A stretch of 20,834 nt of DNA, from positions 1-20,834 of the forward strand of contig NZ_CP046255.1 in the NCBI RefSeq assembly GCF_009720145.1. Reading direction: 5' to 3'. Every line of letters begins with the position of its first letter. The stretch's first letter is position 1. Shown piece after piece: positions 1 through 7,239 of this stretch. The notes below the pieces were generated by a model. The model saw only the letters and a program-made list of their open reading frames with translations, did no database searches and was not told where the DNA came from. The stretch comes from Sphingobium sp. CAP-1 (lineage in GTDB: Bacteria; Pseudomonadota; Alphaproteobacteria; Sphingomonadales; Sphingomonadaceae). A program made the position numbers and the translations under genes.

Positions 1-715
1 TCGCGGCACTGACGGGCGCGGCTATGAACAGCTCAAGGCCGCTTTCAAACGACTGCAAGGCACACAGATAGAAACGAACATCATCACGGGCGGGCAAGCC
101 CAATGGGACGTTTTCAGCCTGGTTGATCGGGCGTCGATCATCCGCGAGAGTTTCGACGGTCGAATGATCGACGTGGAAGTGAAGCTGTCCGATTGGGTGT
201 TCAATTGCCATTCGGGCAAAGGAAGTGCTCACTCTCAATCGTCGCTATTTCCGCCTGCGGAAGCCCCTAGAACGTCGTCTGTATGAGATCGCTCGAAAGC
301 ATTGTGGATTCCGGCCTGGGAAGCCCGTCAAATTTGGCCTCGATACGATCCAAAAAAATGCGGTTCGCAATCGACCTCCAAAGAGTTCAAGCGGCTGCTG
401 AAAACTATTGTCGAGCAAGATGAGCTGCACGACCATTTCCCTGATTATACGATCCGCCTCGATGACGCTGGCGATATGGTTACGTTTACCCCACGGGCAG
501 ACAAAACCGCCCTGCCCCAATCCACCCTATTCCCCATGATCTCCGAAAACGCCCTGCAAAAGGCACGAATGATTGCGCCTGGCTATGACGTTTATGCCCT
601 CAAGTCGGACTATCTGGCCTTTTGGGACGACAAAGGGCGGCAAGAGCTGAAAAACCCTGATGCTGCCTTTTTAGGCTGGTGCAAGAAACGGAATGAACGG
701 AATCCGCTTCGCTAA
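1..715 (+). pseudogene. repA: repA, copy A, 3' part, frameshifted
   Basis: This is the C-terminal two thirds of the replication initiator. The coding frame enters at base 2, in frame with the gene start at 20487 if the circle is closed. An extra T at 205-206 shifts the frame and gives a TGA at 284-286. A missing A in the run at 352-358 then restores the original frame, which runs to the stop at 713-715. As sequenced, copy A would make a truncated RepA of about 210 residues, lacking the C-terminal part. Both changes are in homopolymers and the other copy is intact (10072-11133), so sequencing error is the simplest explanation; real decay of one copy in a dimer is the alternative. Confidence 0.9.
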
Positions 716-723
716 GATTGCCC

Positions 724-771
724 ACATGCAAACATGCGTTCATGTTCACATGCAATCATGTTCACTTGCCG
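724..771. promoter_or_regulatory. 8-bp phased CATG array I (putative partition/operator site)
   Basis: Six contiguous 8-bp units begin at 724, 732, 740, 748, 756 and 764. The first five carry CATG at the same position in the unit; the last is degenerate (CTTG). The array lies between the convergent ends of repA and the small partition gene and runs into the latter's 3' end. Its 8-bp pitch matches the spacing known for operator boxes of ParG-type ribbon-helix-helix proteins. A role as centromere or operator is inferred. Confidence 0.65.
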
Positions 772-1079
772 ACGGGGCTTTCACCCATTTTACGCAGCCA
801 ATCGTTAAACGCTTCGGCCATTGCATCCTGTAGGCTCATGCCGTTCTTGCGTGAGGTCATGTGCATGGCGAATGACATTTCGGGGCTGAAATATCCCGTC
901 ATGGCCTTTTTGCCCTGACGGCTCGGTGCGGTAGTTGCGCCCGTGGTTGCATTGGCGGCTGCGGGAATGGTCGTCGCCCTGCCCTTCTTGGCTGGTGCGG
1001 CGGGCGGTTCGATCTGTGGTGCGGCTTGCGCGGGTTCACGATCCCGAAGCGCAAGCAATGATCCTTTGCGGTTGCTCAT
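762..1079 (-). CDS. Small ribbon-helix-helix partition protein (ParG/ParB-like)
   Basis: 105 residues. The first 55 or so are Ala/Pro/Thr-rich and probably disordered and basic. The C-terminal 45 residues (KKAMTGYFSPEMSFAMHM onward, ending in a helix with AMAEAFNDWLRK) look like the short-strand plus two-helix pattern of ribbon-helix-helix DNA-binding proteins encoded beside plasmid ParA genes. The ATG overlaps the parA stop by 4 bp (ATGA), implying translational coupling. GGAG lies 9 bases upstream. A protein of this kind binds the centromere, stimulates the ParA ATPase and often represses its own operon; the phased repeats in and around the operon are the likely targets. The family call rests on context and the C-terminal pattern, so an RHH antitoxin-like regulator is a weaker alternative. 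Confidence 0.72.
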   Translation of the reverse strand: MSNRKGSLLALRDREPAQAAPQIEPPAAPAKKGRATTIPAAANATTGATTAPSRQGKKAMTGYFSPEMSFAMHMTSRKNGMSLQDAMAEAFNDWLRKMGESPVGK

Positions 1080-1729
1080 GCGGCGGTTCTCCGTTTTTTA
1101 GATGTTTGCATGTTCACATGTTCACATGCCCACTTGTAAAGCTGACGGACTTCCTCGGCGGCTTTACCATTGGGTTCTATTTCCATGGCAGTTTTGCCCT
1201 CGGCGGCTGCATGGCGAAACGCGGCGCGGTCGGGGATGATGTGCGGACAAGACTCCAAGCCATAGCCCTGCACCACCTGGGCGGCTTCGTCATACATGCG
1301 CGGCGCGGTCGGGCTGCCTGCGGTGAAGATTACAAAGGCAGGCTTACCGCGCATCTTCACAAGGCTGGCCGTGGTTTGCACGGCGGCAAGATCAAAGGCG
1401 CTCGGTCGGCAAGGGATCAACACCAAGTCGGCGGCTTCAACGGCGGCACTGGCCGCGCTGTCGGCATGGGGAGGGGTGTCGATCACGATGAAGTTTGCGC
1501 CCTGTGCGGTCGCTTGCCCGATCTTGGCGGCGAGGCGAGGGGGTGCGCTGTCTATCACGACGGGCGGCGCGTCCTTGCGCCATGCAGCCCATTGGCTGGC
1601 GGTCGCCTGCGGATCTAGGTCGATCACTAGGGCGGTATGGCCTGCATCTTCGGCGGCTGCGGCTAAGTGAAGGGCGAGGGTAGTTTTACCCGCGCCGCCC
1701 TTCTGGCTGATTATGGCGATTGTTGGCAT
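1076..1729 (-). CDS. parA: ParA family partition ATPase
   Basis: 217 residues, the usual length for short (type Ib) plasmid ParA proteins without an N-terminal HTH. The deviant Walker A motif QKGGAGKTT is at residues 9-17 with the signature lysine K10. The A' motif VIDLDPQ is at 35-41, and the Walker B-like FIVIDTPP at 80-87 with D84. Such ATPases bind DNA non-specifically in the ATP state and move plasmid copies apart through a centromere-binding partner, here probably the overlapping downstream gene. The start ATG (1727-1729) sits inside a phased CATG array and the last codons overlap another. A short ParA lacks its own operator-binding domain, so repression by the RHH partner is expected. 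Confidence 0.93.
   Translation of the reverse strand: MPTIAIISQKGGAGKTTLALHLAAAAEDAGHTALVIDLDPQATASQWAAWRKDAPPVVIDSAPPRLAAKIGQATAQGANFIVIDTPPHADSAASAAVEAADLVLIPCRPSAFDLAAVQTTASLVKMRGKPAFVIFTAGSPTAPRMYDEAAQVVQGYGLESCPHIIPDRAAFRHAAAEGKTAMEIEPNGKAAEEVRQLYKWACEHVNMQTSKKRRTAA
1100..1139. promoter_or_regulatory. 8-bp phased CATG array II, inside the parA 3' end
   Basis: Five contiguous 8-bp units start at 1100, 1108, 1116, 1124 and 1132. The core is ATG in unit 1, CATG in the next three and CTTG in the last. The array lies within the last codons of parA (WACEHVNMQTSKKRR region), so the same bases encode the ParA tail and keep an 8-bp period that is out of register with codons. It lies just upstream of the small partner gene. 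Confidence 0.62.
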
Positions 1730-1773
1730 GTTTGCTTTCCCACATGTTCACATGTTTGCATGTGGTCATAAGG
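1726..1773. promoter_or_regulatory. 8-bp phased CATG array III over the parA start
   Basis: In register from 1726: units at 1726 (GCATGTTT, containing the parA start codon), 1734 (degenerate), 1742, 1750, 1758 and 1766 (degenerate). CATG recurs at the same phase in four of the six. This is the expected position for an autoregulatory operator of the par operon, possibly doubling as the centromere. Confidence 0.66.
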
Positions 1774-1777
1774 CGCT

Positions 1778-1791
1778 GATTCGACGGAATC
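1778..1791. promoter_or_regulatory. Inverted repeat between parA and the prepilin-like gene
   Basis: GATTC-GACG-GAATC, two 5-bp arms around a 4-base spacer, lies in the intergenic region upstream of two divergent genes. A TTGACG hexamer on the minus strand (1791-1796) could be a -35 element for parA, but no good -10 follows at a normal distance. Operator function is a guess. Confidence 0.3.
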
Positions 1792-1803
1792 GTCAAGGAA
1801 TGG

Positions 1804-2511
1804 TTGCGAAGATTCTTCAAGGAATGTTATTCTTACATTTCAATGATTTGCTCTCACCGTCAGTCGGGTAATGTTTTATTTCTCATTTTGATAGCCGTCG
1901 CCCTTTTTGCCGCGTTGGCTTATTCAGTAACTCGCTCATCCTCTGGAGGTAAAAGCGTAAGCTCTGAACAAGCAAAAACCGAAGTTTCAGCCCTGATGCA
2001 GAGTTTATCTTTAGTAGAAATAGCCATACAAAAAGCTAGAGTTATAAATTCATGCGGAGAAACTGAAATAAGTTTCAATGGATTCCCGCTTCATAATTAC
2101 GATAGTAGAGATGATTGTGAGATTTTTAATCTAGCCGCAGGAGGGATTAATTTATTTAATGTAAATAACAAGCTACAGAAACCTGCTGCTCAGTGTTTGA
2201 ATACTGATATAGTTTTTAATGCCTTTTTTGATATAGACAAAACAGGCAAGGCCGATATTATTCTTCAAATAAATTGTGTGACAGATTCTGTTTGTTTGGC
2301 GTTCAATGAGATGAACGGAATATCTGGAATTCCATCAGAACATAATGCAGCAGCATCGTTATATACCCTCTTCTCCGGCGTATATAATCCATCTCCGCCC
2401 GCAGATAGCGTCAACGATGATACTGTAGATTTGCAAGGTAAAGATAGATTTTGCAGATACCATATTTCTAGTGGATTTAATCAAATTAATTACGTTTTGC
2501 TTAGGCGATGA
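1804..2511 (+). CDS. Prepilin-like exported protein of unknown function
   Basis: 235 residues from a TTG start preceded by AAGGA (1795-1799) at a 4-base spacing. An in-frame ATG at 1843 (residue 14) would leave the same hydrophobic segment but has no close ribosome binding site. The N-terminus has a short basic stretch ending in SG (21-22), then about 19 hydrophobic residues (23-41), like the helix of type IV prepilins or TadE-like proteins with cleavage after glycine; the usual Glu at position 5 is missing. The outer domain (about residues 45-235) has six cysteines (84, 105, 131, 158, 164, 217), an even number that would suit disulfides. The gene is clearly more AT-rich than its neighbours, suggesting separate acquisition. 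It has no obvious plasmid-maintenance role and looks like cargo. No family is recognised with confidence. Confidence 0.6.
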   Translation: MRRFFKECYSYISMICSHRQSGNVLFLILIAVALFAALAYSVTRSSSGGKSVSSEQAKTEVSALMQSLSLVEIAIQKARVINSCGETEISFNGFPLHNYDSRDDCEIFNLAAGGINLFNVNNKLQKPAAQCLNTDIVFNAFFDIDKTGKADIILQINCVTDSVCLAFNEMNGISGIPSEHNAAASLYTLFSGVYNPSPPADSVNDDTVDLQGKDRFCRYHISSGFNQINYVLLRR

Positions 2512-2540
2512 ATAATTAATTTGTCGCCCTATTATAGAAT

Positions 2541-3872
2541 CTACTTTGTTCGATCCTGTCGGCCCTGGCTGCGACCCGAAAACCGCTCTGCCACCTGACG
2601 GCGCATATCCCGCGAGGCTCGGACTTTCGACCATTCGCCGCTGCGCTCGGTATTGCGTTCGCGCCACTCGCTGCGAAGATTTTGGCGGTCATGCTCCTGC
2701 GAATTACGAAGGGTGGCGACTTTATTGCCAAGCTGCTTTACGTTCTCACGTTCTTCTTGCCGCTGTTCCGTCCGAATGGCTGCGACCCTGGTTTTGACCT
2801 CACGACGCTGTTCAACAGCAAAATCGCGCTTTTCAAACTGCTGCCGTTGTACGAGTGCGGCCTCGCGCTTGGCTGTTGATGTTAGATAATTGAACGCATT
2901 ACCCAAGAAGCCCTGGGCGCTGTTTTCGCCGCGCACCGCGCCCATGGATTTGATCGCGGCAAGCGCATTGTGGATTTTGCCTGTAAGCCGCTGTTCGCGT
3001 TCCTTGAAAAGTCGCAGCTCGGCAAAATGCCGCTTGTGCATCTGCCGCCATGCGGGAAGTCGTGCCGCCTGTATCTCGGCGCGGACTTGTGACGTTGCCG
3101 CCTTGGCACGGGCAATGATCGCGGCGCGACGGTCCTTGTGGTCGGTGCGTAGCTTGTCCCACTCGGCGCGGTGGCGCTTGTGCATATCACGGCCCTTGGC
3201 TGCCAGGGCTGCGTCTTTGCTGCGCTCCTGGTCTTTGACCATCTGACCTTTGTTGGATTTAGTGAGTCCCTTTTCCTGCTCGTGCAGGTGGCGCGGTCGA
3301 TCCTTAGCGGCACGGGTAAATTCCCCCAGCATGTCGCGGGCCTGGTTGTTAGCGACGCGCTCTTCGCAAAGGATTTTGCCGCGACCGCGTTCGTAGGCTT
3401 CTGCCCAGCGTGACAGGTTCAGCTTTTCGTTGCTGCTCGACAACATGCGCCCATCTTCGGGCGAAACACGATTAAGGATCACATGCACATGCGGATGCGG
3501 TTCGTCCTGGTGGGCGACGATCAACGCTTGGCAGTGATCCGCGCCAAGGGCTTTGATGCTGGCATGGGCCGCGAGAAGCATTTCCTCACGGGTCAGGCCG
3601 TCTTTTTCATCAGGATGCCAAGCTAGAGAGTAGGCGAGAACAACGTCCGCCGATTTACGGCCTGTGTTGCGGATTCCTGCTTGCTCCTTCAAGCGGGCTT
3701 GATCCTTGGCCGTTGCGACCATGATCCGCCATGCCGCTTCTGGATTTTCGGTCGCAAGGTTGACGGTGGCCGTCCAGGCCACTCGCTCATTTGTCGATGC
3801 GCCCTTGTCATGCAGGTAGTAGGCAGCCGCGCCTTTGAAGCTGCTGCCTTTGGCGGCGAGTTTAGGAATCAT
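2541..3872 (-). CDS. mobA: Relaxase / mobilization nuclease (MobA/VirD2-like)
   Basis: 443 residues. The N-terminal part (1-200) matches the relaxase fold. It has tandem tyrosines Y18-Y19 in GAAAYYLHDK, the likely nicking tyrosine, then H121 and the HPHVHVILNRV motif at 126-136 (H126, H128, H130) that binds the catalytic metal, followed by SPEDGRMLSSS. Such enzymes nick oriT, stay covalently bound to the 5' end and pilot the strand to the recipient. Residues about 200-443 are very rich in Arg, Lys, Glu and Gln, predicted helical/coiled coil, suited to DNA binding or relaxosome contacts. The start overlaps the mobC end by 11 bp, implying an operon. The motif order suits the PF03432 (MOBP-like) group common in alphaproteobacterial plasmids; exact MOB class is not certain. 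Confidence 0.92.
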   Translation of the reverse strand: MIPKLAAKGSSFKGAAAYYLHDKGASTNERVAWTATVNLATENPEAAWRIMVATAKDQARLKEQAGIRNTGRKSADVVLAYSLAWHPDEKDGLTREEMLLAAHASIKALGADHCQALIVAHQDEPHPHVHVILNRVSPEDGRMLSSSNEKLNLSRWAEAYERGRGKILCEERVANNQARDMLGEFTRAAKDRPRHLHEQEKGLTKSNKGQMVKDQERSKDAALAAKGRDMHKRHRAEWDKLRTDHKDRRAAIIARAKAATSQVRAEIQAARLPAWRQMHKRHFAELRLFKEREQRLTGKIHNALAAIKSMGAVRGENSAQGFLGNAFNYLTSTAKREAALVQRQQFEKRDFAVEQRREVKTRVAAIRTEQRQEERENVKQLGNKVATLRNSQEHDRQNLRSEWRERNTERSGEWSKVRASRDMRRQVAERFSGRSQGRQDRTK

Positions 3873-4200
3873 GGCCGCCGCTCACTATCTGCTCGATAAT
3901 GCCGCGCACCTCGGCAAGCACGACTGCCGCCTCGCGTTCGATCACGATCCCACCGTTTACGGCGTGGGTGAGCTGATTGAGATTGACCCCAATCCTGTTG
4001 AGTTCGGTCAACAGGGTGGCGTCGATCTGGGAGCGGGCAGGGGGGACGCGATGGCCTAAGACACGACGACGCGCATAGTCATGTGCACCGATGCCCGCAT
4101 GGGCTGCCTGCTGCTGAACATGTGTCAGCTCGGCAGGGGTCAATCGAAGATTGAACCGTTCGGTGCGCTTGGCCGCGTCGTCTTTGGTCGGTCGTGCCAT
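3862..4200 (-). CDS. mobC: MobC-like relaxosome accessory protein
   Basis: 112 residues. The basic N-terminus (MARPTKDDAAKRTERFNLRLTPAEL) resembles the ribbon-helix-helix strand and first helix of MobC proteins. The C-terminal half has the typical LLTELNRIGVNLNQLTHAVN segment seen in the MobC family (PF05713). MobC binds next to oriT, helps melt the nick region and can repress the mob operon. It is the first gene of mobC-mobA, lies directly beside the hairpin-rich putative oriT, and overlaps mobA by 11 bp. No strong ribosome binding site is visible upstream of the ATG. Confidence 0.85.
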   Translation of the reverse strand: MARPTKDDAAKRTERFNLRLTPAELTHVQQQAAHAGIGAHDYARRRVLGHRVPPARSQIDATLLTELNRIGVNLNQLTHAVNGGIVIEREAAVVLAEVRGIIEQIVSGGHDS

Positions 4201-4414
4201 CTGTGCTCACTATGCCTATCCAGGGGGCTACCCTGGTCGAAATCCAAGGGGCGAAACCCTTGGCCAGATATGCTTTAGCATCCGTTTTTGGGCACCAAAA
4301 ACACATCTGGCTATCCTATTTTCATAATATCACAGGCAAGACACGACAATCAACAAAGCGCACTAACCGTGAGGCAGCCCTTCAATTCCCGATGGCAGGC
4401 GTTAAGCTCAAAAT
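4201..4414. other. Putative oriT region between mobC and the coupling-protein gene
   Basis: This 214-base intergenic region separates the divergent mobC and coupling-protein genes, the usual place for oriT. The first 110 bases are packed with inverted repeats: CCAGGG/CCCTGG (4220-4225 with 4231-4236), CCAAGGG/CCCTTGG around GCGAAA (4244-4263), and the nested structure at 4264-4310. The rest (4311-4414) holds no further strong repeats and should include the promoter of the coupling-protein gene. The nick site cannot be placed from sequence alone. Copy B has one G fewer in the first hairpin loop region. Confidence 0.6.
4264..4310. repeat. Nested inverted repeats able to form a three-way junction
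   Basis: Outer arms CCAGAT (4264-4269) and ATCTGG (4305-4310) enclose two hairpins. One is ATGCT-TT-AGCAT (4270-4281). The other is GTTTTTGG-GCA-CCAAAAAC (4284-4302), a perfect 8-bp stem with a 3-base loop. Two unpaired bases lie on each side of the second hairpin. All arms are perfect and identical in copy B (14681-14727). Confidence 0.75.
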
Positions 4415-6118
4415 ATGGCCGCTCAACCATTCCCCACACACGCTGAAACGCTCGGCACTGCTGATTGGGAAACTAACGCCCCTCTCTGGCAACCTGGCTC
4501 AATATGGCTTGGTCGAAATGCTGGTGATGTCGCTGTCGGCTGTCTTGATGATCGCCACATGGTGACAGTAGCAGGTAGTCGTGCAGGCAAAGGTCGCTCG
4601 GCTATCGTTCCCAATTTAGCGTTGTGGCCTGGAAGCTGTGTCGTCCTCGATCCCAAGGGAGAGAACGCGACGAAAACGGCACGTTGGCGGATGCAGCTCC
4701 CCGGCCATCGCGTGGTGGTGATTGATCCGTTTGGCGTGGCACATGTGCCTGACGAACTGCGCGGGACATTCAACCCGCTCGATCTCATCAAAGAGAACGA
4801 CGAGGCCGCGGTCGATATTGCCGCTGCCATTGGCGATGCTCTGGTCGTCCCTGGTGATAGTCGTGACTCCCATTGGGACGAAAGCGCCCGCCAACTGCTC
4901 GAAGCTCTGATTTTGCATGTGACCACCGCCGCGCCACCCGAACGGCGAAATCTAGCGCATGTGCGACGGCTGCTGACTGAGGGCGATCAGGAAGCCATGG
5001 CGCGGGATAATCTTAAATCCCCATTCGATGCGCTGTGGGCCGATATGGTCGCCCCCGAAGTCGAACGCCTGGACGCGCTCGCGGGCGTGATCCGTGGCGG
5101 CGCTGAATCCTTAATGTCGATGGGGGATAACGAACGCGGGAGCGTCCTTTCGACCACTCGGCGCAATACCAAGTTTCTCGACTCCCCCGCGATCGGGCGA
5201 GCGATCGCGGGAAGCACGGTCGATCTCGATGATTTGAAAACGCTCGCGGGCGGAATGTCGCTCTATGTTTGTCTGCCGGCGCGGTTCCTGGCGACACATG
5301 CCCGCTTTCTGCGAATGGTCATCAACCTGGTGCTTTTTCGTATGGAAGCAATGGGCCTCAATGCCCCTGCTTGCGGGTCGTCCGTGCTTTTCGTGATGGA
5401 CGAATTTGCGAGCCTGGGCCGATTGGAAGCCATAGAAAAAGCGGCGGGCCTCATGGCAGGCTATGGCGTGAAGCTCTGGCCGATCCTGCAAGACCTGACC
5501 CAGCTCAAACGCCATTACAAAGAAAGCTGGGAAACCTTCCTCGGCAATGCGGGCCTCCTGCAATTTTTCGGCAACACCGATCTGACGACACTGGAATGGC
5601 TCGAAAAGCGTATGGGCCAAACGCAAATCACAATCACGACCGAGGGAAGCTCGGTCGCGGAAGCTGACGGAAAATCCGAAGGTATCACCCAGGCCGAAAC
5701 CAAAGGGACGCAGAAGTCTGCCGGAAAAACAGAAGGTCATAACCAAATGGCACCGCTGTCGTCGCTGACGGCCCGCCAAGGCGGTGAGGGGATCATTGAC
5801 AGCCTGACCCGTTCGGGCGCGTCTGACGTGTCAGTGAGTGGCGGCACGACCACCTCGGAAGCCTTATCGGCCTCTAACAGCGAGAGCAAGCAAACGGGAT
5901 CGTCAAAATCGACCACGGAAACGCGGTCGCTTAATCAATCGGCGCAAGTGCGGCCTTTGTGTCGCGTCGATGAAATCGCCCGATATTTTGATCGTGATAC
6001 AGGACTGCAAGTCGTGTTTGTCAGTGGCGGGCATCCCCTCGTGCTCAAACGAACGCCCTATGACACTGACCCGCAATTCACTGCACTGGCTGCGCTTGAG
6101 CGACCTGATCCTGCGTGA
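4415..6118 (+). CDS. TraG/VirD4-family coupling ATPase without membrane domain
   Basis: 567 residues. Walker A GSRAGKGRS is at 54-62, VVLDPKGEN at 76-84, Walker B LFVMDEF at 325-331 (D329, E330), and the family segment LWPILQDLTQLKRHY at 354-368 with Q359. This is the conserved core of type IV coupling proteins (PF02534), which dock the relaxosome at a secretion channel and pump DNA. The usual N-terminal pair of transmembrane helices is absent: the Walker A motif comes after only about 50 soluble residues. Residues about 405-535 are low-complexity, rich in Ser, Thr, Gly, Glu and Lys, followed by a short conserved tail (VDEIARYFDRDTGLQVVF). Its 3' end overlaps the convergent membrane-protein gene by 41 bp. 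It probably serves relaxase transfer through a helper's mating pore. Confidence 0.9.
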   Translation: MAAQPFPTHAETLGTADWETNAPLWQPGSIWLGRNAGDVAVGCLDDRHMVTVAGSRAGKGRSAIVPNLALWPGSCVVLDPKGENATKTARWRMQLPGHRVVVIDPFGVAHVPDELRGTFNPLDLIKENDEAAVDIAAAIGDALVVPGDSRDSHWDESARQLLEALILHVTTAAPPERRNLAHVRRLLTEGDQEAMARDNLKSPFDALWADMVAPEVERLDALAGVIRGGAESLMSMGDNERGSVLSTTRRNTKFLDSPAIGRAIAGSTVDLDDLKTLAGGMSLYVCLPARFLATHARFLRMVINLVLFRMEAMGLNAPACGSSVLFVMDEFASLGRLEAIEKAAGLMAGYGVKLWPILQDLTQLKRHYKESWETFLGNAGLLQFFGNTDLTTLEWLEKRMGQTQITITTEGSSVAEADGKSEGITQAETKGTQKSAGKTEGHNQMAPLSSLTARQGGEGIIDSLTRSGASDVSVSGGTTTSEALSASNSESKQTGSSKSTTETRSLNQSAQVRPLCRVDEIARYFDRDTGLQVVFVSGGHPLVLKRTPYDTDPQFTALAALERPDPA

Positions 6119-6818
6119 CCCTGCCCACAGCAGGATCGGGAAGCCCGCCGAAAATTTCCTGTTCGAGCTGTTCGCGGGAAATCATCGCGCTTGAAATGTC
6201 GCTAACCTGGCCTTGGCGGACACGATCATTTGACGCGCACCATCCATCCTTGTCGCCGTCGTCACTGGCACGGCTCAAGGAACACATGAAGCTCGTCCCC
6301 ATATTGACGTAGGCCGCACCTAGGTTGCCCGTGCTAACGGCCTGGGCGCGGTATTGCTGGGCCTGTTGCTGCATCTGCATGTAACCCCCGACAAGCGCCT
6401 CACTGCGGCGATATAATGACCCATAGGCTTCCTTGGTGGTGTCGAGCTGGTTTTGCACACGGGCCACTTGCTCCTGTGCCGCTGCCTGCGCCTTGGCCTG
6501 TTCCTGCGCCCGCACCTCGGCGAGCTGCTGCTCAAGTTTGACGGTTGACGGGCCGCTTGCCTCTGTCTGGGCGCGGGCGACATTACCCATGAACGCGCCC
6601 CACACCTGGGACGGCTTCAATGACGGCATGAGCACCAGGTCGGCCAGAATAAGGATGATGACAAAAAAGAACCCTCCGCCCGTAAAGGTGCCGATGGTCC
6701 GCATAAGATTCCGCTGGGGCGCATGGGCAACCTGTCCCTGCTGGTGATAGCCTCCAATCTGCGCGGGCAAGGTCGCCGTCTGCGGCTGCACCGAATCCAG
6801 ATTGGGAAAATCGACCAT
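6078..6818 (-). CDS. Membrane protein with coiled coil, probable mobilization accessory
   Basis: 246 residues. A strong AGGAGG lies 8 bases before the ATG. A soluble, Gln-rich N-terminus (1-38) is followed by one hydrophobic segment (about 47-66, GGGFFFVIILILADLVLMP). A long Ala/Gln/Glu-rich coiled coil follows (about 91-160), then a region with two cysteines (FMCSL and GWCAS). The single membrane span plus coiled coil and its place next to a coupling ATPase that lacks a membrane domain suggest an anchor or transfer-channel partner; this is inference. No family is recognised. The end of the gene lies in antisense to the last 41 bp of the coupling-protein gene. Copy B carries a frameshift near 16593, so this copy is the reference. 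Confidence 0.72.
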   Translation of the reverse strand: MVDFPNLDSVQPQTATLPAQIGGYHQQGQVAHAPQRNLMRTIGTFTGGGFFFVIILILADLVLMPSLKPSQVWGAFMGNVARAQTEASGPSTVKLEQQLAEVRAQEQAKAQAAAQEQVARVQNQLDTTKEAYGSLYRRSEALVGGYMQMQQQAQQYRAQAVSTGNLGAAYVNMGTSFMCSLSRASDDGDKDGWCASNDRVRQGQVSDISSAMISREQLEQEIFGGLPDPAVGRVTQDQVAQAQPVQ

Positions 6819-6929
6819 AGGGCTGCCCTCCTCGCCGCTAAGTTACTGTAGCGATAATCTGCGATCCGCATGATTTTTCAAGCAAAGGCTGCAAGATTTA
6901 CTTGCGACCGTTTGACAGAGAACCCCCGG

Positions 6930-6947
6930 CGAAGCGCATGCGCTTCG
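6930..6947. repeat. Perfect 18-bp palindrome
   Basis: CGAAGCGCATGCGCTTCG lies in the gap between the HTH-like gene (ends 6990) and the membrane gene (starts 6818), both on the minus strand. TTT follows on the plus strand but no T tract follows on the minus strand, so it is a poor terminator for the upstream minus-strand gene. It may be an operator or a cruciform site. The rest of 6819-6989 shows nothing else beyond the Shine-Dalgarno of the membrane gene. Confidence 0.7.
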
Positions 6948-6989
6948 TTTCCCGTGCCTGACGGCTATCAAAGGGCGCGGTGCTGTTGT

Positions 6990-7229
6990 TCAAATTCGCT
7001 GTGTGTCTAACCCTGCCGCTCGCAGACGGTCAGAAATCTTACGCATTTTGGCAAATTCGGTGCCGAATGAGGCTCCGATGCCCATTGCCTGACAAAACTC
7101 TTTGCCTGTCATACCTTCAAGTTCATCAGCGTATTTGATGACCTGGAGATGCAGCTCGGCCACATACCCATTTCGGGGTGATGCTTCGATTGCGGCTTTA
7201 ATATTTTGAATAGCGTCTGCGGCGGTCAT
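6990..7229 (-). CDS. Small HTH-like putative regulator
   Basis: 79 residues. The middle (GMTGKEFCQAMGIGASFGTEFAKMRKISDRLRAAG, about 39-73) has the spacing of a helix-turn-helix: a short helix, a Gly turn and a recognition-like helix ending in basic residues. Small HTH-like proteins of this type occur in phage and plasmid regions. A clear ribosome binding site (AAGGAG, about 6 bases before the ATG) and a consensus-like promoter with palindromes at -10/-35 precede it, which suits self-regulation. The divergent neighbour is the serine recombinase, whose leader it could also control. The function is inferred from structure and context; no target is known. Confidence 0.65.
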   Translation of the reverse strand: MTAADAIQNIKAAIEASPRNGYVAELHLQVIKYADELEGMTGKEFCQAMGIGASFGTEFAKMRKISDRLRAAGLDTQRI

Positions 7230-7239
7230 AAATTCTCCT

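Noticed and set aside
935..1618. 227-residue open frame antisense to the par genes
   Set aside because: It is a shadow of parA and the RHH gene, which have clear motifs on the minus strand; its composition is typical of an antisense frame in GC-rich DNA.
1793..1826. TCAAGGAATG repeated at 1793-1802 and 1817-1826
   Set aside because: Only two short copies around the start of the prepilin-like gene; it may simply reflect two Shine-Dalgarno-like AAGGA stretches.
5111..5779. 222-residue open frame antisense to the coupling ATPase
   Set aside because: The sense strand carries Walker motifs; the antisense frame has no domain signal.
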